Positions 16,735 to 23,748 of a stretch of 64,000 nt of DNA are shown piece after piece. A program made the position numbers and the translations under genes. Source of the DNA: Pseudoneobacillus rhizosphaerae (GTDB lineage: Bacteria > Bacillota > Bacilli > Bacillales > Cytobacillaceae); NCBI RefSeq assembly GCF_917563885.1, contig NZ_CAKJTG010000020.1, positions 20,245 through 84,244 on the forward strand, given 5' to 3'. Position 1 is the stretch's first letter. Each line of letters opens with the position of its first letter. Under the pieces are notes generated by a model. The model did no database searches and was not told the origin of the DNA. It saw nothing but the letters and a program-made list of their open reading frames with translations.

Positions 16735-17832
16735 ATGGCAGAATTAAAGTTAGATCATATTTATAAAATTTACGATAATAAAGTAACAGCAGTTAGTGAC
16801 TTTAATCTACATATTCAGGACAAGGAGTTTATTGTTTTCGTTGGTCCATCAGGCTGCGGAAAATCAACTACTCTTCGTATGGTTGCAGGTCTTGAAGAAA
16901 TCTCAAAAGGTGATTTTTATATTGACGGAAAACGTGTGAACGATGTTGCTCCAAAAGATCGTGATATCGCAATGGTATTCCAAAACTATGCCTTATATCC
17001 TCATATGACTGTTCGTGACAATATGGCATTCGGATTGAAGCTTCGTAAATTCCCTAAAGATGAAATTAATCGTCGTGTTAATGAAGCTGCGAAAATCTTA
17101 GGCTTAGAACCTTATCTCGACCGTAAACCAAAAGCTCTTTCTGGTGGACAACGTCAACGTGTTGCTTTAGGTCGTGCCATTGTTCGTGATGCAAAAGTAT
17201 TCTTAATGGACGAACCATTATCAAACCTTGATGCTAAATTACGTGTACAAATGCGTGCTGAAATTGCTAAACTTCACCAACGTCTTCAAACGACAACCAT
17301 TTATGTAACACATGACCAAACAGAAGCTATGACAATGGCAACTAGACTTGTTGTTATGAAGGACGGTTTAATTCAACAAGTAGGTACACCAAAAGATGTA
17401 TATGAAAAGCCAGAAAATGTTTTCGTTGGCGGCTTTATTGGTTCACCTGCTATGAACTTCGTAAACGGTAAAGTGGAAGATGGCAGATTTATTACAGGAG
17501 ATGTTACAGTTGCAATCCCTGAAGGAAAAATGAAAGTCCTACGTGAGCAAGGCTATGTGGGAAAAGACATTATTCTAGGTGTACGTCCAGAAGATATTCA
17601 TGACGAACCCGTTTTTATTGAAGCATCTCCAGGTACAAAAATTAATGCTAAGATTGATGTATCAGAATTAACTGGTGCAGAAACCATGCTTTATACTTCT
17701 ATTAATGGTCAAGACGTCGTCGCTCGTGTAGATGCTCGTTCTACTATTAAACCAGGTGATATTCTTGAGCTTGCTATTGATATGAACAAGACACATTTCT
17801 TTGATGTTCAATCTGAATTAAGAATTCGTTAA
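16735..17832 (+). CDS. msmX: Multi-sugar ABC importer ATPase MsmX/UgpC
   Basis: The 365-residue ATPase carries Walker A GPSGCGKST (about residues 37-45), signature LSGGQRQRVALGRA, Walker B VFLMDEPLSNLD, the H-loop THDQTEAMTMA, and a C-terminal OB-fold (MOI) regulatory domain from about residue 240. This is the MsmX/UgpC/MalK class, an ATPase shared by several carbohydrate importers of the CUT1 type in Bacillus. It is monocistronic, with AGGAGGG before the ATG, a cre site upstream and a strong terminator downstream. No sugar-binding protein or permease is adjacent, in keeping with its role as a common energiser. Confidence 0.95.
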   Translation: MAELKLDHIYKIYDNKVTAVSDFNLHIQDKEFIVFVGPSGCGKSTTLRMVAGLEEISKGDFYIDGKRVNDVAPKDRDIAMVFQNYALYPHMTVRDNMAFGLKLRKFPKDEINRRVNEAAKILGLEPYLDRKPKALSGGQRQRVALGRAIVRDAKVFLMDEPLSNLDAKLRVQMRAEIAKLHQRLQTTTIYVTHDQTEAMTMATRLVVMKDGLIQQVGTPKDVYEKPENVFVGGFIGSPAMNFVNGKVEDGRFITGDVTVAIPEGKMKVLREQGYVGKDIILGVRPEDIHDEPVFIEASPGTKINAKIDVSELTGAETMLYTSINGQDVVARVDARSTIKPGDILELAIDMNKTHFFDVQSELRIR

Positions 17833-17840
17833 TTTTATTT

Positions 17841-17876
17841 AACCAGCCAAATACTAGGTATTTGGCTGGTTTTTTC
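17841..17876 (+). terminator. Rho-independent terminator of msmX
   Basis: A 12-bp perfect stem (ACCAGCCAAATA with TATTTGGCTGGT) with a 5-nt loop and six T follows the msmX stop. Confidence 0.93.
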
Positions 17877-17877
17877 G

Positions 17878-18117
17878 TTATTCATTAATAAAAATGATTT
17901 TGTCCTTTGCACATTTAGGACAGGTAAATAAATGTGGACATTTATGATTAGAGTAACTATTTGGATAACCGTCTTGCAATTTTAATTGGTCAATCTCCAT
18001 ATATGCACTATAATCATCGTAATAATCCATTTCTCTTCCGCTATCCACCATCTGACTTCCACACTGGCACGTAGGATGAATTTCTTGAAATCCATTACAT
18101 AGAGGACAAATGCTCAT
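17878..18117 (-). CDS. Small zinc-ribbon hypothetical protein
   Basis: A 79-residue protein with CPLC (residues 4-7) and CQCG near the N-terminus and a second pair CPHLFTCPKC near the C-terminus, so it probably binds one or two zinc ions. Between them is an acidic, Tyr-rich stretch (DYYDDYSAYMEID). The ATG at 18117 is preferred because AAGGGG lies about 9 nt upstream and abuts the earlier in-frame ATG. It converges on msmX and diverges from the SASP gene. No named function. Confidence 0.75.
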   Translation of the reverse strand: MSICPLCNGFQEIHPTCQCGSQMVDSGREMDYYDDYSAYMEIDQLKLQDGYPNSYSNHKCPHLFTCPKCAKDKIIFINE

Positions 18118-18208
18118 TTTACACATCCCCTTCTTCCTTCATTTGTTGTTTTAGGATATGTATTTTACTTAGTCCCCATAACGGAAGAAATTACCTATTA
18201 ATTATTAC

Positions 18209-18237
18209 GAATATAGTCCAAAAAAATTAGCATAATA
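18209..18237 (+). promoter_or_regulatory. Candidate sigma-G/sigma-F promoter of the SASP gene
   Basis: GAATA (18209-18213), a 17-nt spacer and CATAATA (18231-18237) match the forespore promoter pattern. A start near 18244 gives an unusually long leader of about 195 nt before the SASP start codon. Confidence 0.65.
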
Positions 18238-18345
18238 GATATTACAAAGCAACACACACACAGCAATCACCAACAAGGAGAAATAGATAGCACTAAGAAA
18301 GCATCTCTAAGTTATACTTTCACATTGCTCAAGAATCCATTCAAC

Positions 18346-18450
18346 ATGATAATGTGGGTTAAGCCTGGTGGCAATGGTATACACCATAGTGGTTCAATTC
18401 CACATTCACCCAAAAAAACATCAAGAGGAGTGTTAGATTATGGCAAGTAA
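18346..18450 (+). other. tRNA-like fold and overlapping 34-codon frame in the SASP leader
   Basis: At 18356-18411 a tRNA-like series of helices is visible: an acceptor-like pairing GGGTTAA with TTCACCC (6 of 7 pairs), a D-arm-like stem TGGTG..CACCA whose loop contains AATGGTA, and a T-arm GTGG-TTCAATT-CCAC whose loop matches the tRNA T-loop consensus. No anticodon arm and no 3' CCA are present. An alternative pairing (GCC..GGC, ATGGT..ACCAT) also exists. The same DNA is an open frame from ATG 18346 to TAA 18450 that overlaps the SASP start, but it has no Shine-Dalgarno. Either reading is tentative. Confidence 0.4.
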
Positions 18451-18643
18451 CAACAACTCAAATCAACTTTTAGTTCCAGGTGTACAACAAGCTCTAGACC
18501 AAATGAAGTATGAAATTGCAAATGAGTTCGGAGTTAATCTTGGCGCAGACACAACTTCTCGTGCTAACGGTTCTGTAGGTGGAGAAATCACTAAGCGTTT
18601 AGTTCAAATGGCTGAGCAACAATTAGGCGGTTTCCAAAGATAA
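18440..18643 (+). CDS. Alpha/beta-type small acid-soluble spore protein
   Basis: The 67-residue protein has the two SASP signatures: the germination-protease site NEFGVNLG (cleaved between E and F) and the C-terminal [19 protein letters not shown]. These proteins coat and protect spore DNA from UV and heat and are degraded by Gpr on germination. AGAGGAGTG precedes the ATG. A forespore-type promoter lies 200 bp upstream and a terminator follows. Position downstream of the yheC/yheD region parallels sspB of B. subtilis, but alpha/beta SASPs are too alike to name the member. Confidence 0.96.
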   Translation: MASNNNSNQLLVPGVQQALDQMKYEIANEFGVNLGADTTSRANGSVGGEITKRLVQMAEQQLGGFQR

Positions 18644-18671
18644 TAATATAAAAAACTGAATAAAATGGCTT

Positions 18672-18697
18672 AAGCCCCCTTTTATAAGGGGGCTTTC
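18672..18697 (+). terminator. Rho-independent terminator of the SASP gene
   Basis: A 10-bp stem (AAGCCCCCTT with AAGGGGGCTT) with loop TTAT, about 30 nt after the stop. The tail is short (TTTCC). Confidence 0.85.
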
Positions 18698-18707
18698 CAA
18701 TTTTATA

Positions 18708-18780
18708 AAGCGGAAGCGCTTTGATCAAGGAAAAAAGGGTTTTATTTTTTCCATCAAGGGGCTAGGCGCTGTAGTTGGAT
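18708..18780. repeat. Degenerate Bacillus intergenic repeat (AAGCGGAAGCGC...GGCTAGGCGCT type)
   Basis: The block starts AAGCGGAAGCGC and ends GGGGCTAGGCGCTGTAG, with nested pairing AGCGC/GGCGCT, TTGAT/ATCAA and GGAAAAAA/TTTTTTCC. From memory, intergenic elements that start and end this way are dispersed in many Bacillus genomes. Only one copy is seen in this window. Confidence 0.5.
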
Positions 18781-18796
18781 TAAGGTATCCATTTTG

Positions 18797-18880
18797 TTAC
18801 GCTTTAATGATTGTATAACCGATAAAATATGTTAGTATCAAGATACTTGCAATGACTAATGTTACAGAAAGTTCTTCCAT
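18797..18880 (-). CDS. Tiny single-span membrane protein
   Basis: ATG at 18880 opens a 27-codon frame encoding an acidic N-terminus (MEELS), one continuous hydrophobic span of about 20 residues and a basic end (IIKA). GGGGTGGATG lies upstream as a Shine-Dalgarno at about 4-8 nt. The amino-acid pattern is that of small bacterial membrane proteins. It lies alone between the SASP gene and bmrD. I do not know the family, and a frame this short can be open by chance. Confidence 0.45.
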   Translation of the reverse strand: MEELSVTLVIASILILTYFIGYTIIKA

Positions 18881-19005
18881 TTCATCCACCCCATATTAAT
18901 ATTTTTCCATTAACAATTCAGGATAAACTTAACATAAATTGGTTTGATGAAATGTGATATTTATTTCAGTTTAGTGACTTAAATGTGAATCTTTTATGAA
19001 CTTTT

Positions 19006-21021
19006 TTACCCTGCTAATGGAGCACCACCTAGCTGAAGCTGATACATTTGATAGTACTTCCCTTTCTTCTCCATTAATTCATCATGGTTTCCTTGTTCAA
19101 CAATTTTCCCTCTATCTAACACAAGGATTTGGTCAGCATGACGAATCGTCGATAATCGATGGGCAATAATGAAAGTAGTTCTACCTTTTTTCAAAACATC
19201 CATTGCCTCTTGAATTAAGCTCTCTGTCTCGGTATCGATACTAGAGGTCGCTTCATCTAGAATTAAGATTGCAGGGTTAAACGCTAGTGCTCTCGCAAAT
19301 GATATTAGCTGACGCTGCCCACTGGATAACGTACTTCCTTTTTCAATAACAGGTTCATCAAACCCTTTTTCTAAATGTTTGAAAACCTTATCTGCTCCTA
19401 CGTCCTTTAACGCTTTTTCTACCTGTTCCCTTGTAATAGAAGGGTCATCTAAGCTTACATTAGATGCAATGGTTCCTGTAAATAGAAATGGATCCTGTAG
19501 GACAATTCCCATATGCCTGCGAAGTGTTTGTCTAGACATTTCGGTAATATCCATTCCGTCTATAACAATTTTCCCCTTTTGGCTATCATAGAAACGGAAG
19601 AGTAAATTCATAATCGAACTTTTTCCTGAGCCTGTATGACCAACAAGGGCAACCGTCTCACCATGTTTCGTTTCAAAATCAATATCCTTCAACACATATT
19701 CCCCTTCTTTGTATCCGAAGGAAACGTGATCGAATTTCACATTACCCTTGTATCGAGGAATTTCTTTCTCACTCACATCAATACCTGGTTCATCTAACAA
19801 TTGGAAAACACGCTCACCTGCTACTAATGCCTGCTCCAAATTCGCTAATTGATTAACAATACCTTGGACTGGTTGGAAGATACGATTAATGTAATCCACA
19901 ATTGCATAAAGCATACCAAGAGATATGACTGAGGTAGGCGTTAAAGCCTGTGCTCCAAAGTACCAGATAAAGGCTACGAAAACGATATTTCTTAGAACAT
20001 TTACTAAATTATGTGAGGTTAAAGAATTTAACCGTAGTAATTTATTTTGATACGTAAAATGCTCCTGATTTAGGTTTGCAAATTCATGCTCTGTTCTTTT
20101 TTCCCTTTTAAAAGCTTGAATAATAGTCATACCTTGAATGGATTCATTTACCATTGCATTGATATCACTAATTTTAGAACGAATGACATGATTGTATTTA
20201 GATGCGAATTTCCGATAAACAAGCATCCAAATAACTAAAATTGGTATCAATAATAAACAAATCATCGCTATTCTTGCATTTAAAATAAATAAAGCAATGT
20301 AGATTCCTGATAAGTAAATGGCACTTGTAAAAAAGGTTGATAATACCGTTACATATAACTCACGAATAGCTTCTGTGTCGTTTGTTACCCTCGCTACCAC
20401 CTTCCCTGCTGGCAAATTATCAAAATACTGGATGGGTAAGCGTTGAATTTGGCCAAAAACATCCTCACGCATTTTTTGAATGATTCGATTAGCTGACTTT
20501 TGAAGGAGATACTTTTGCCAAAACTGGAAAAAGGCAGCAACGACTAATAACCCAAAATAAAGGCTTAACAGCGTGATGATTTTTGAAATCTCAGGTTTAG
20601 TAAAAGCTAATAATGTTTCTCCAGTTAAAACGTCTACATTATAATCTGCACGTCCTTCTTTTCCTTCAATGACTAGGGTAGTCCCTTCAAGCTTACGTTT
20701 TCCATCAAAATCGATTGATCCTTCTAAAAAAACAAACTTACGCCCTACCTGTAAAATCTGAGCCTCTTTGCCTTTCGGCTCGTTTTGTTCGAAATATTTT
20801 TCACGCTTATAATAATGACTGTCGTATGCTACTGACATTTTATCTTTCTTTGTTTCAAACCATTTAGACTCAATTCCTAAAATATGTTCATCAATCATTC
20901 GTTTTGCCACAAATGGTCCAGTCAAATCAGCAGCAACTGCCACCGTTAACATTAATAAAGCAGCGATAATAATTTTTTTATACATTAACGCATATTGAAA
21001 TAATCTTTTCCCTTTATTCAT
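19006..21021 (-). CDS. bmrD: Heterodimeric multidrug ABC exporter subunit BmrD/YheH
   Basis: The 671-residue half-transporter has an N-terminal membrane domain interrupted by a large soluble insertion (about residues 45-140) before the remaining transmembrane helices, typical of YheH, and a C-terminal ATPase with Walker A GHTGSGKSS, signature SSGQRQ and Walker B ILILDEATSSID (catalytic Glu present). Length equals that of B. subtilis BmrD within a few residues. It overlaps bmrC by 4 bp (ATGA). In BmrCD this subunit carries the canonical catalytic residue and the partner a degenerate one, which is also what is seen here. It exports drugs from the membrane. Confidence 0.93.
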   Translation of the reverse strand: MNKGKRLFQYALMYKKIIIAALLMLTVAVAADLTGPFVAKRMIDEHILGIESKWFETKKDKMSVAYDSHYYKREKYFEQNEPKGKEAQILQVGRKFVFLEGSIDFDGKRKLEGTTLVIEGKEGRADYNVDVLTGETLLAFTKPEISKIITLLSLYFGLLVVAAFFQFWQKYLLQKSANRIIQKMREDVFGQIQRLPIQYFDNLPAGKVVARVTNDTEAIRELYVTVLSTFFTSAIYLSGIYIALFILNARIAMICLLLIPILVIWMLVYRKFASKYNHVIRSKISDINAMVNESIQGMTIIQAFKREKRTEHEFANLNQEHFTYQNKLLRLNSLTSHNLVNVLRNIVFVAFIWYFGAQALTPTSVISLGMLYAIVDYINRIFQPVQGIVNQLANLEQALVAGERVFQLLDEPGIDVSEKEIPRYKGNVKFDHVSFGYKEGEYVLKDIDFETKHGETVALVGHTGSGKSSIMNLLFRFYDSQKGKIVIDGMDITEMSRQTLRRHMGIVLQDPFLFTGTIASNVSLDDPSITREQVEKALKDVGADKVFKHLEKGFDEPVIEKGSTLSSGQRQLISFARALAFNPAILILDEATSSIDTETESLIQEAMDVLKKGRTTFIIAHRLSTIRHADQILVLDRGKIVEQGNHDELMEKKGKYYQMYQLQLGGAPLAG

Positions 21022-22778
21022 GAGGATATCACCTCTTCCTCTGCCTCACTTACAGCTTGTTGGTGGATGAACTGACTAAAGTACCAGCCACCCAATTCCA
21101 TTAATTGCTCATGAGTACCCGCTTCGACCATTCTTCCTTCATCCAGAACAATAATTTGATCGGCATGTTGTACTCCAGACAAACGATGTGTCGTTATGAT
21201 AGTGGTTTTTCCACTTCGTTCAGTTCGAATATTATCGATAATTCTCTTTTCTGTTTTCGCATCGACTGCAGATAAAGAATCATCTAAAATCAAAATTTCT
21301 GGATTTTTTATTAACGCCCGAGCAATCGATATCCGTTGCTTTTGTCCTCCAGAAAGAGCTACACCTTTTTCACCAACTAATGTTTCCAGACGGTCTGGTA
21401 GCATTTCTAAATCCTTCCTAAAAGAGGCTAAATCAATCGCTTTTTCAAGATCCGCATCAGTTGCCCCATCTTGACCAAATAAAATATTCTCTCTTACCGT
21501 CCTCGAAAAAAGGAAGTTATCTTGTGGAACATATCCTAGCCATCCTCTTACTTGATCTAACGGTTGGTTCTCAATGGGTACTCCAGCTATCGAAATATCT
21601 CCTGCACCTGTAGGATATTCTCTTAAAAGCTGCTTAATAAACGTTGTTTTTCCACTTCCTGTTTTTCCAACAATACCAAGCGTTTTTCCTTGTAATAGTT
21701 CTACTTGAATATTCTGAAGGTTATCCTGCTTCGACGAAGGATAACGGAACGTTACGTCTTGGTAAAGAATTTGATCAGGATTATCAACCGCGATAGGTTC
21801 TGTAGGGTTAGCGACATCAAGCTCATACGATAATGTTTCATCCAAACGATCCAATGAGGCATTCCCACGCTGCATAATATTGATTAACTCGCCAATGGCA
21901 AACATTGGCCAAATGAGCATCCCTAAGTAAACATTAAAGGAAACGAGTTCTCCAAGTGTAATGACTTGATTGAAGACAAGTTTAGCCCCATACCCTAATC
22001 CAATAACATAGCTTAAACCAACAATGATTTTGATGGTCGGATCAAATAACGAATCAATTTTGGCGACATTTAAATTTTTCTGAAAAACATCTTCTGTCAT
22101 CTGATGAAACCGTTCTTGGTCTGCTCTTTCTTGAACATAGGCACGGACAACACGAACCCCTGCAACTGATTCTAACACTCGGTCATTTAACTTACCAAAG
22201 GCGTCCTGTGATTCCATGTAGCGGGCGTGAATTTTCTTCCCATAAATCTGAATGATAATCGCCATTAATGGTAACGGAATAATAGCGGCTAGCGTAAGCT
22301 TCCAGCTAATCAGAAACCCCATTGTAAAAAGGATCGTTAACATCCACACACTGGAATCCATTAAGGTTAAAACACCAAATCCTGCTGTAACAGATATGGA
22401 CTTTAAATCATTCGTTGCACGCGCCATCAAATCCCCAGTTCGATTTTTCTCAAAAAAGGTCGGGGTCATTTGAAGGATGTGGCGCATAAATCTTGATCGA
22501 AGCTTTCTTTCCACAAGGAAAGCTCCACCGAAAAGCTTATACATCCAGACATACGTAATCCCATATACAGCAACTGTTATTAGTACAAAAAGGCCAATAT
22601 ATTGAAAAAGTATTTCCGAAGTCATTGTCCCTAAATGAATATGATCAATGGACATTCCAATCAGCTTAGTAGGGATAACCTCAATAATACCAACAATCGT
22701 TAGCAATATAAGTGCAACCGTATATCGCTTCCAATTTTCTTTAAAAAACCATCTTAACTTCCAAAATACAGAAAACAT
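21018..22778 (-). CDS. bmrC: Heterodimeric multidrug ABC exporter subunit BmrC/YheI
   Basis: The 586-residue half-transporter has six N-terminal transmembrane helices and an ATPase with Walker A GKTGSGKTT, signature LSGGQKQRISIARA and Walker B LILDDSLSAVD. The residue after the Walker B Asp is Asp instead of the catalytic Glu, as in the degenerate site of heterodimeric exporters such as BmrCD. It is the first structural gene of the operon and is preceded by a leader with a short peptide ORF and two terminators. In B. subtilis bmrCD is induced by ribosome-targeting antibiotics through such a leader (bmrB). Confidence 0.94.
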   Translation of the reverse strand: MFSVFWKLRWFFKENWKRYTVALILLTIVGIIEVIPTKLIGMSIDHIHLGTMTSEILFQYIGLFVLITVAVYGITYVWMYKLFGGAFLVERKLRSRFMRHILQMTPTFFEKNRTGDLMARATNDLKSISVTAGFGVLTLMDSSVWMLTILFTMGFLISWKLTLAAIIPLPLMAIIIQIYGKKIHARYMESQDAFGKLNDRVLESVAGVRVVRAYVQERADQERFHQMTEDVFQKNLNVAKIDSLFDPTIKIIVGLSYVIGLGYGAKLVFNQVITLGELVSFNVYLGMLIWPMFAIGELINIMQRGNASLDRLDETLSYELDVANPTEPIAVDNPDQILYQDVTFRYPSSKQDNLQNIQVELLQGKTLGIVGKTGSGKTTFIKQLLREYPTGAGDISIAGVPIENQPLDQVRGWLGYVPQDNFLFSRTVRENILFGQDGATDADLEKAIDLASFRKDLEMLPDRLETLVGEKGVALSGGQKQRISIARALIKNPEILILDDSLSAVDAKTEKRIIDNIRTERSGKTTIITTHRLSGVQHADQIIVLDEGRMVEAGTHEQLMELGGWYFSQFIHQQAVSEAEEEVISS

Positions 22779-22808
22779 ATTTATTCACTCCTCTCGAATA
22801 AAAAACAA

Positions 22809-22868
22809 CTAACCACTTTCTAGATTTCCAGAGCCACTAATTAATAGAACATTTGTCATTTTTTCCAT
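22809..22868 (-). CDS. 19-codon ORF between the attenuator and bmrC
   Basis: ATG 22868 with AAAGGAGAG upstream opens MEKMTNVLLISGSGNLESG, stop at 22809, ending 30 nt before bmrC. The good Shine-Dalgarno, placed right after the second terminator, suggests translation whenever read-through occurs. It may be a second leader peptide or a translational coupler. A coding role of the peptide itself is not shown. Confidence 0.5.
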   Translation of the reverse strand: MEKMTNVLLISGSGNLESG

Positions 22869-22883
22869 TTTAATCTCTCCTTT

Positions 22884-22929
22884 TTAAAAAATAAAAAGAG
22901 ACATACCGCTAGTATGCGATACGTCTCTT
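22884..22929 (-). terminator. Second terminator of the bmrCD leader
   Basis: A stem of 14 pairs including two G-U (AAGAGACGTATCGC with GCGGTATGTCTCTT) with a 6-nt loop is followed on the minus strand by TTTTTATTTTTT. It stands immediately before the 19-codon ORF. Confidence 0.9.
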
Positions 22930-22948
22930 GGATTCCAAAAAAAGACAT

Positions 22949-22988
22949 AAAAAGGCACACGTCACGAATATACGTAACCTGTGCCTTT
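22949..22988 (-). terminator. First terminator of the bmrCD leader, with competing pairing
   Basis: The minus-strand stem AAAGGCACA with TGTGCCTTT continues inward (GTTACG with CGTGAC) to about 15 pairs and ends in TTTTT. Its 5' arm contains AGGTTACG, which is perfectly complementary to CGTAACCT in the leader ORF just upstream, so an alternative helix can replace the terminator. Confidence 0.85.
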
Positions 22989-23011
22989 GGACTCATTAAA
23001 TAATTACTAAA

Positions 23012-23089
23012 TTATTGATTCGTTAAAGGATAGGTTACGGGAATTAAGTTTGTTAAAGCAGTTACAGTCATTCTGTTAAGTAAAAGCAT
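23012..23089 (-). CDS. BmrB-like leader peptide of bmrCD
   Basis: ATG 23089 with an AGGGAGGG Shine-Dalgarno opens a 25-codon peptide starting MLLLNRMTVTALTNLIPVTY and ending PLTNQ. Codons 17-21 (CCC GTA ACC TAT CCT) include the sequence CGTAACCT that can pair with the first terminator arm. A ribosome stalled here or upstream would alter that pairing and so decide termination. B. subtilis has a longer leader peptide, BmrB (YheJ, about 54 residues), in the same place with the same role. The peptide sequence is not obviously homologous; function is inferred from layout. Confidence 0.72.
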   Translation of the reverse strand: MLLLNRMTVTALTNLIPVTYPLTNQ

Positions 23090-23129
23090 TTTGTAACCCT
23101 CCCTTTTCCTTTTTTTTCTTCCTTTGTTA

Positions 23130-23157
23130 GATTATCACCAAACAAGTTTAGAAGTCA
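23130..23157 (-). promoter_or_regulatory. Sigma-A promoter of the bmrCD leader
   Basis: On the minus strand TTGACT (23152-23157) and GATAAT (23130-23135) are spaced by 16 nt. Transcription would start near 23123, about 35 nt before the leader ORF. Confidence 0.65.
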
Positions 23158-23182
23158 ATTTCTTTTTTTTGAATGTTGTAAA

Positions 23183-23497
23183 TTATTCTACGACTACGGC
23201 TGTTCCATAAGCAATAATTTCAGAGGCATTTTGCATCACAGCGGCTGATTGTAGTTTCATTCCAATGATTGCATTTGCTCCTAAGCCTTTTGCTTCATCG
23301 ACCATACGCCCAATGGCTTTTTGTCTAGCTTCATCCATCATTTCAGTATATTCCGTTATTTCTCCTCCAACAATCGTTCTTAACCCGGCTAAAATATCTT
23401 TACCGATGTGTTTAGATTGAATGGTATTGCCTTTTACAAATCCCTTTAATTCCTTTATTTCTTTCCCTGGAACAAATTCAGTAGTTACGATAATCAT
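23183..23497 (-). CDS. YbjQ/UPF0145 family protein
   Basis: The 104-residue protein starts MIIVTTEFVPGKEIKELKG and contains GLRTIVGGEITEYTEMM and ANAIIGMKLQSA, the conserved blocks of the YbjQ family (putative heavy-metal-binding fold, pentameric in solved members). I choose ATG 23497, 8-9 nt after AAGGGAGG, over upstream in-frame codons. Its beginning overlaps the end of a small membrane-protein gene, so the two are probably co-expressed. Physiological function is unknown. Confidence 0.88.
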   Translation of the reverse strand: MIIVTTEFVPGKEIKELKGFVKGNTIQSKHIGKDILAGLRTIVGGEITEYTEMMDEARQKAIGRMVDEAKGLGANAIIGMKLQSAAVMQNASEIIAYGTAVVVE

Positions 23498-23687
23498 TTT
23501 CTTCATCCTCCCTTTTTTCTTTTCTTCTATCATTTATTAGTAAAATAAATAATGTCACAAGGGCGATCGCATACAAAATAAAGACAACAATCGCTATTTT
23601 TATATTAATAAATAGTAGAACAATACCGAGAATTTGGCAGAATCCTGCAAACGGCAATAAGAGTAGTTTTAGTCTTTTCATATTCAC
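23478..23687 (-). CDS. Small two-span membrane protein
   Basis: About 67-69 residues with two hydrophobic spans (about residues 7-25 and 28-50) and a strongly charged C-terminus (NDRRKEKREDEENDY). The start is GTG 23687 or ATG 23681; neither has a strong Shine-Dalgarno (GGGTGTG nearby). It overlaps the YbjQ-type gene by 20 bp, in a different frame, suggesting translational coupling. In other bacteria YbjQ proteins are sometimes paired with membrane partners. Not recognised as a named family. Confidence 0.65.
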   Translation of the reverse strand: MNMKRLKLLLLPFAGFCQILGIVLLFINIKIAIVVFILYAIALVTLFILLINDRRKEKREDEENDYRNY

Positions 23688-23718
23688 ACCCGAATACTAT
23701 GTATTTTGTCACCCTATC

Positions 23719-23746
23719 AAAAAAAAAGAGTGACTCTGTCACCCTT
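23719..23746 (-). terminator. Rho-independent terminator of the MFS gene
   Basis: A 7-bp stem with one G-U pair (GGGTGAC with GTCACTC on the minus strand), loop AGA, and nine T. It follows the MFS transporter stop at 23749. Confidence 0.85.
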
Positions 23747-23748
23747 TA

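Noticed and set aside
18356..18411. A functional tRNA gene
   Set aside because: No anticodon arm, a mismatch in the acceptor stem and no CCA; only a tRNA-like fold can be claimed.
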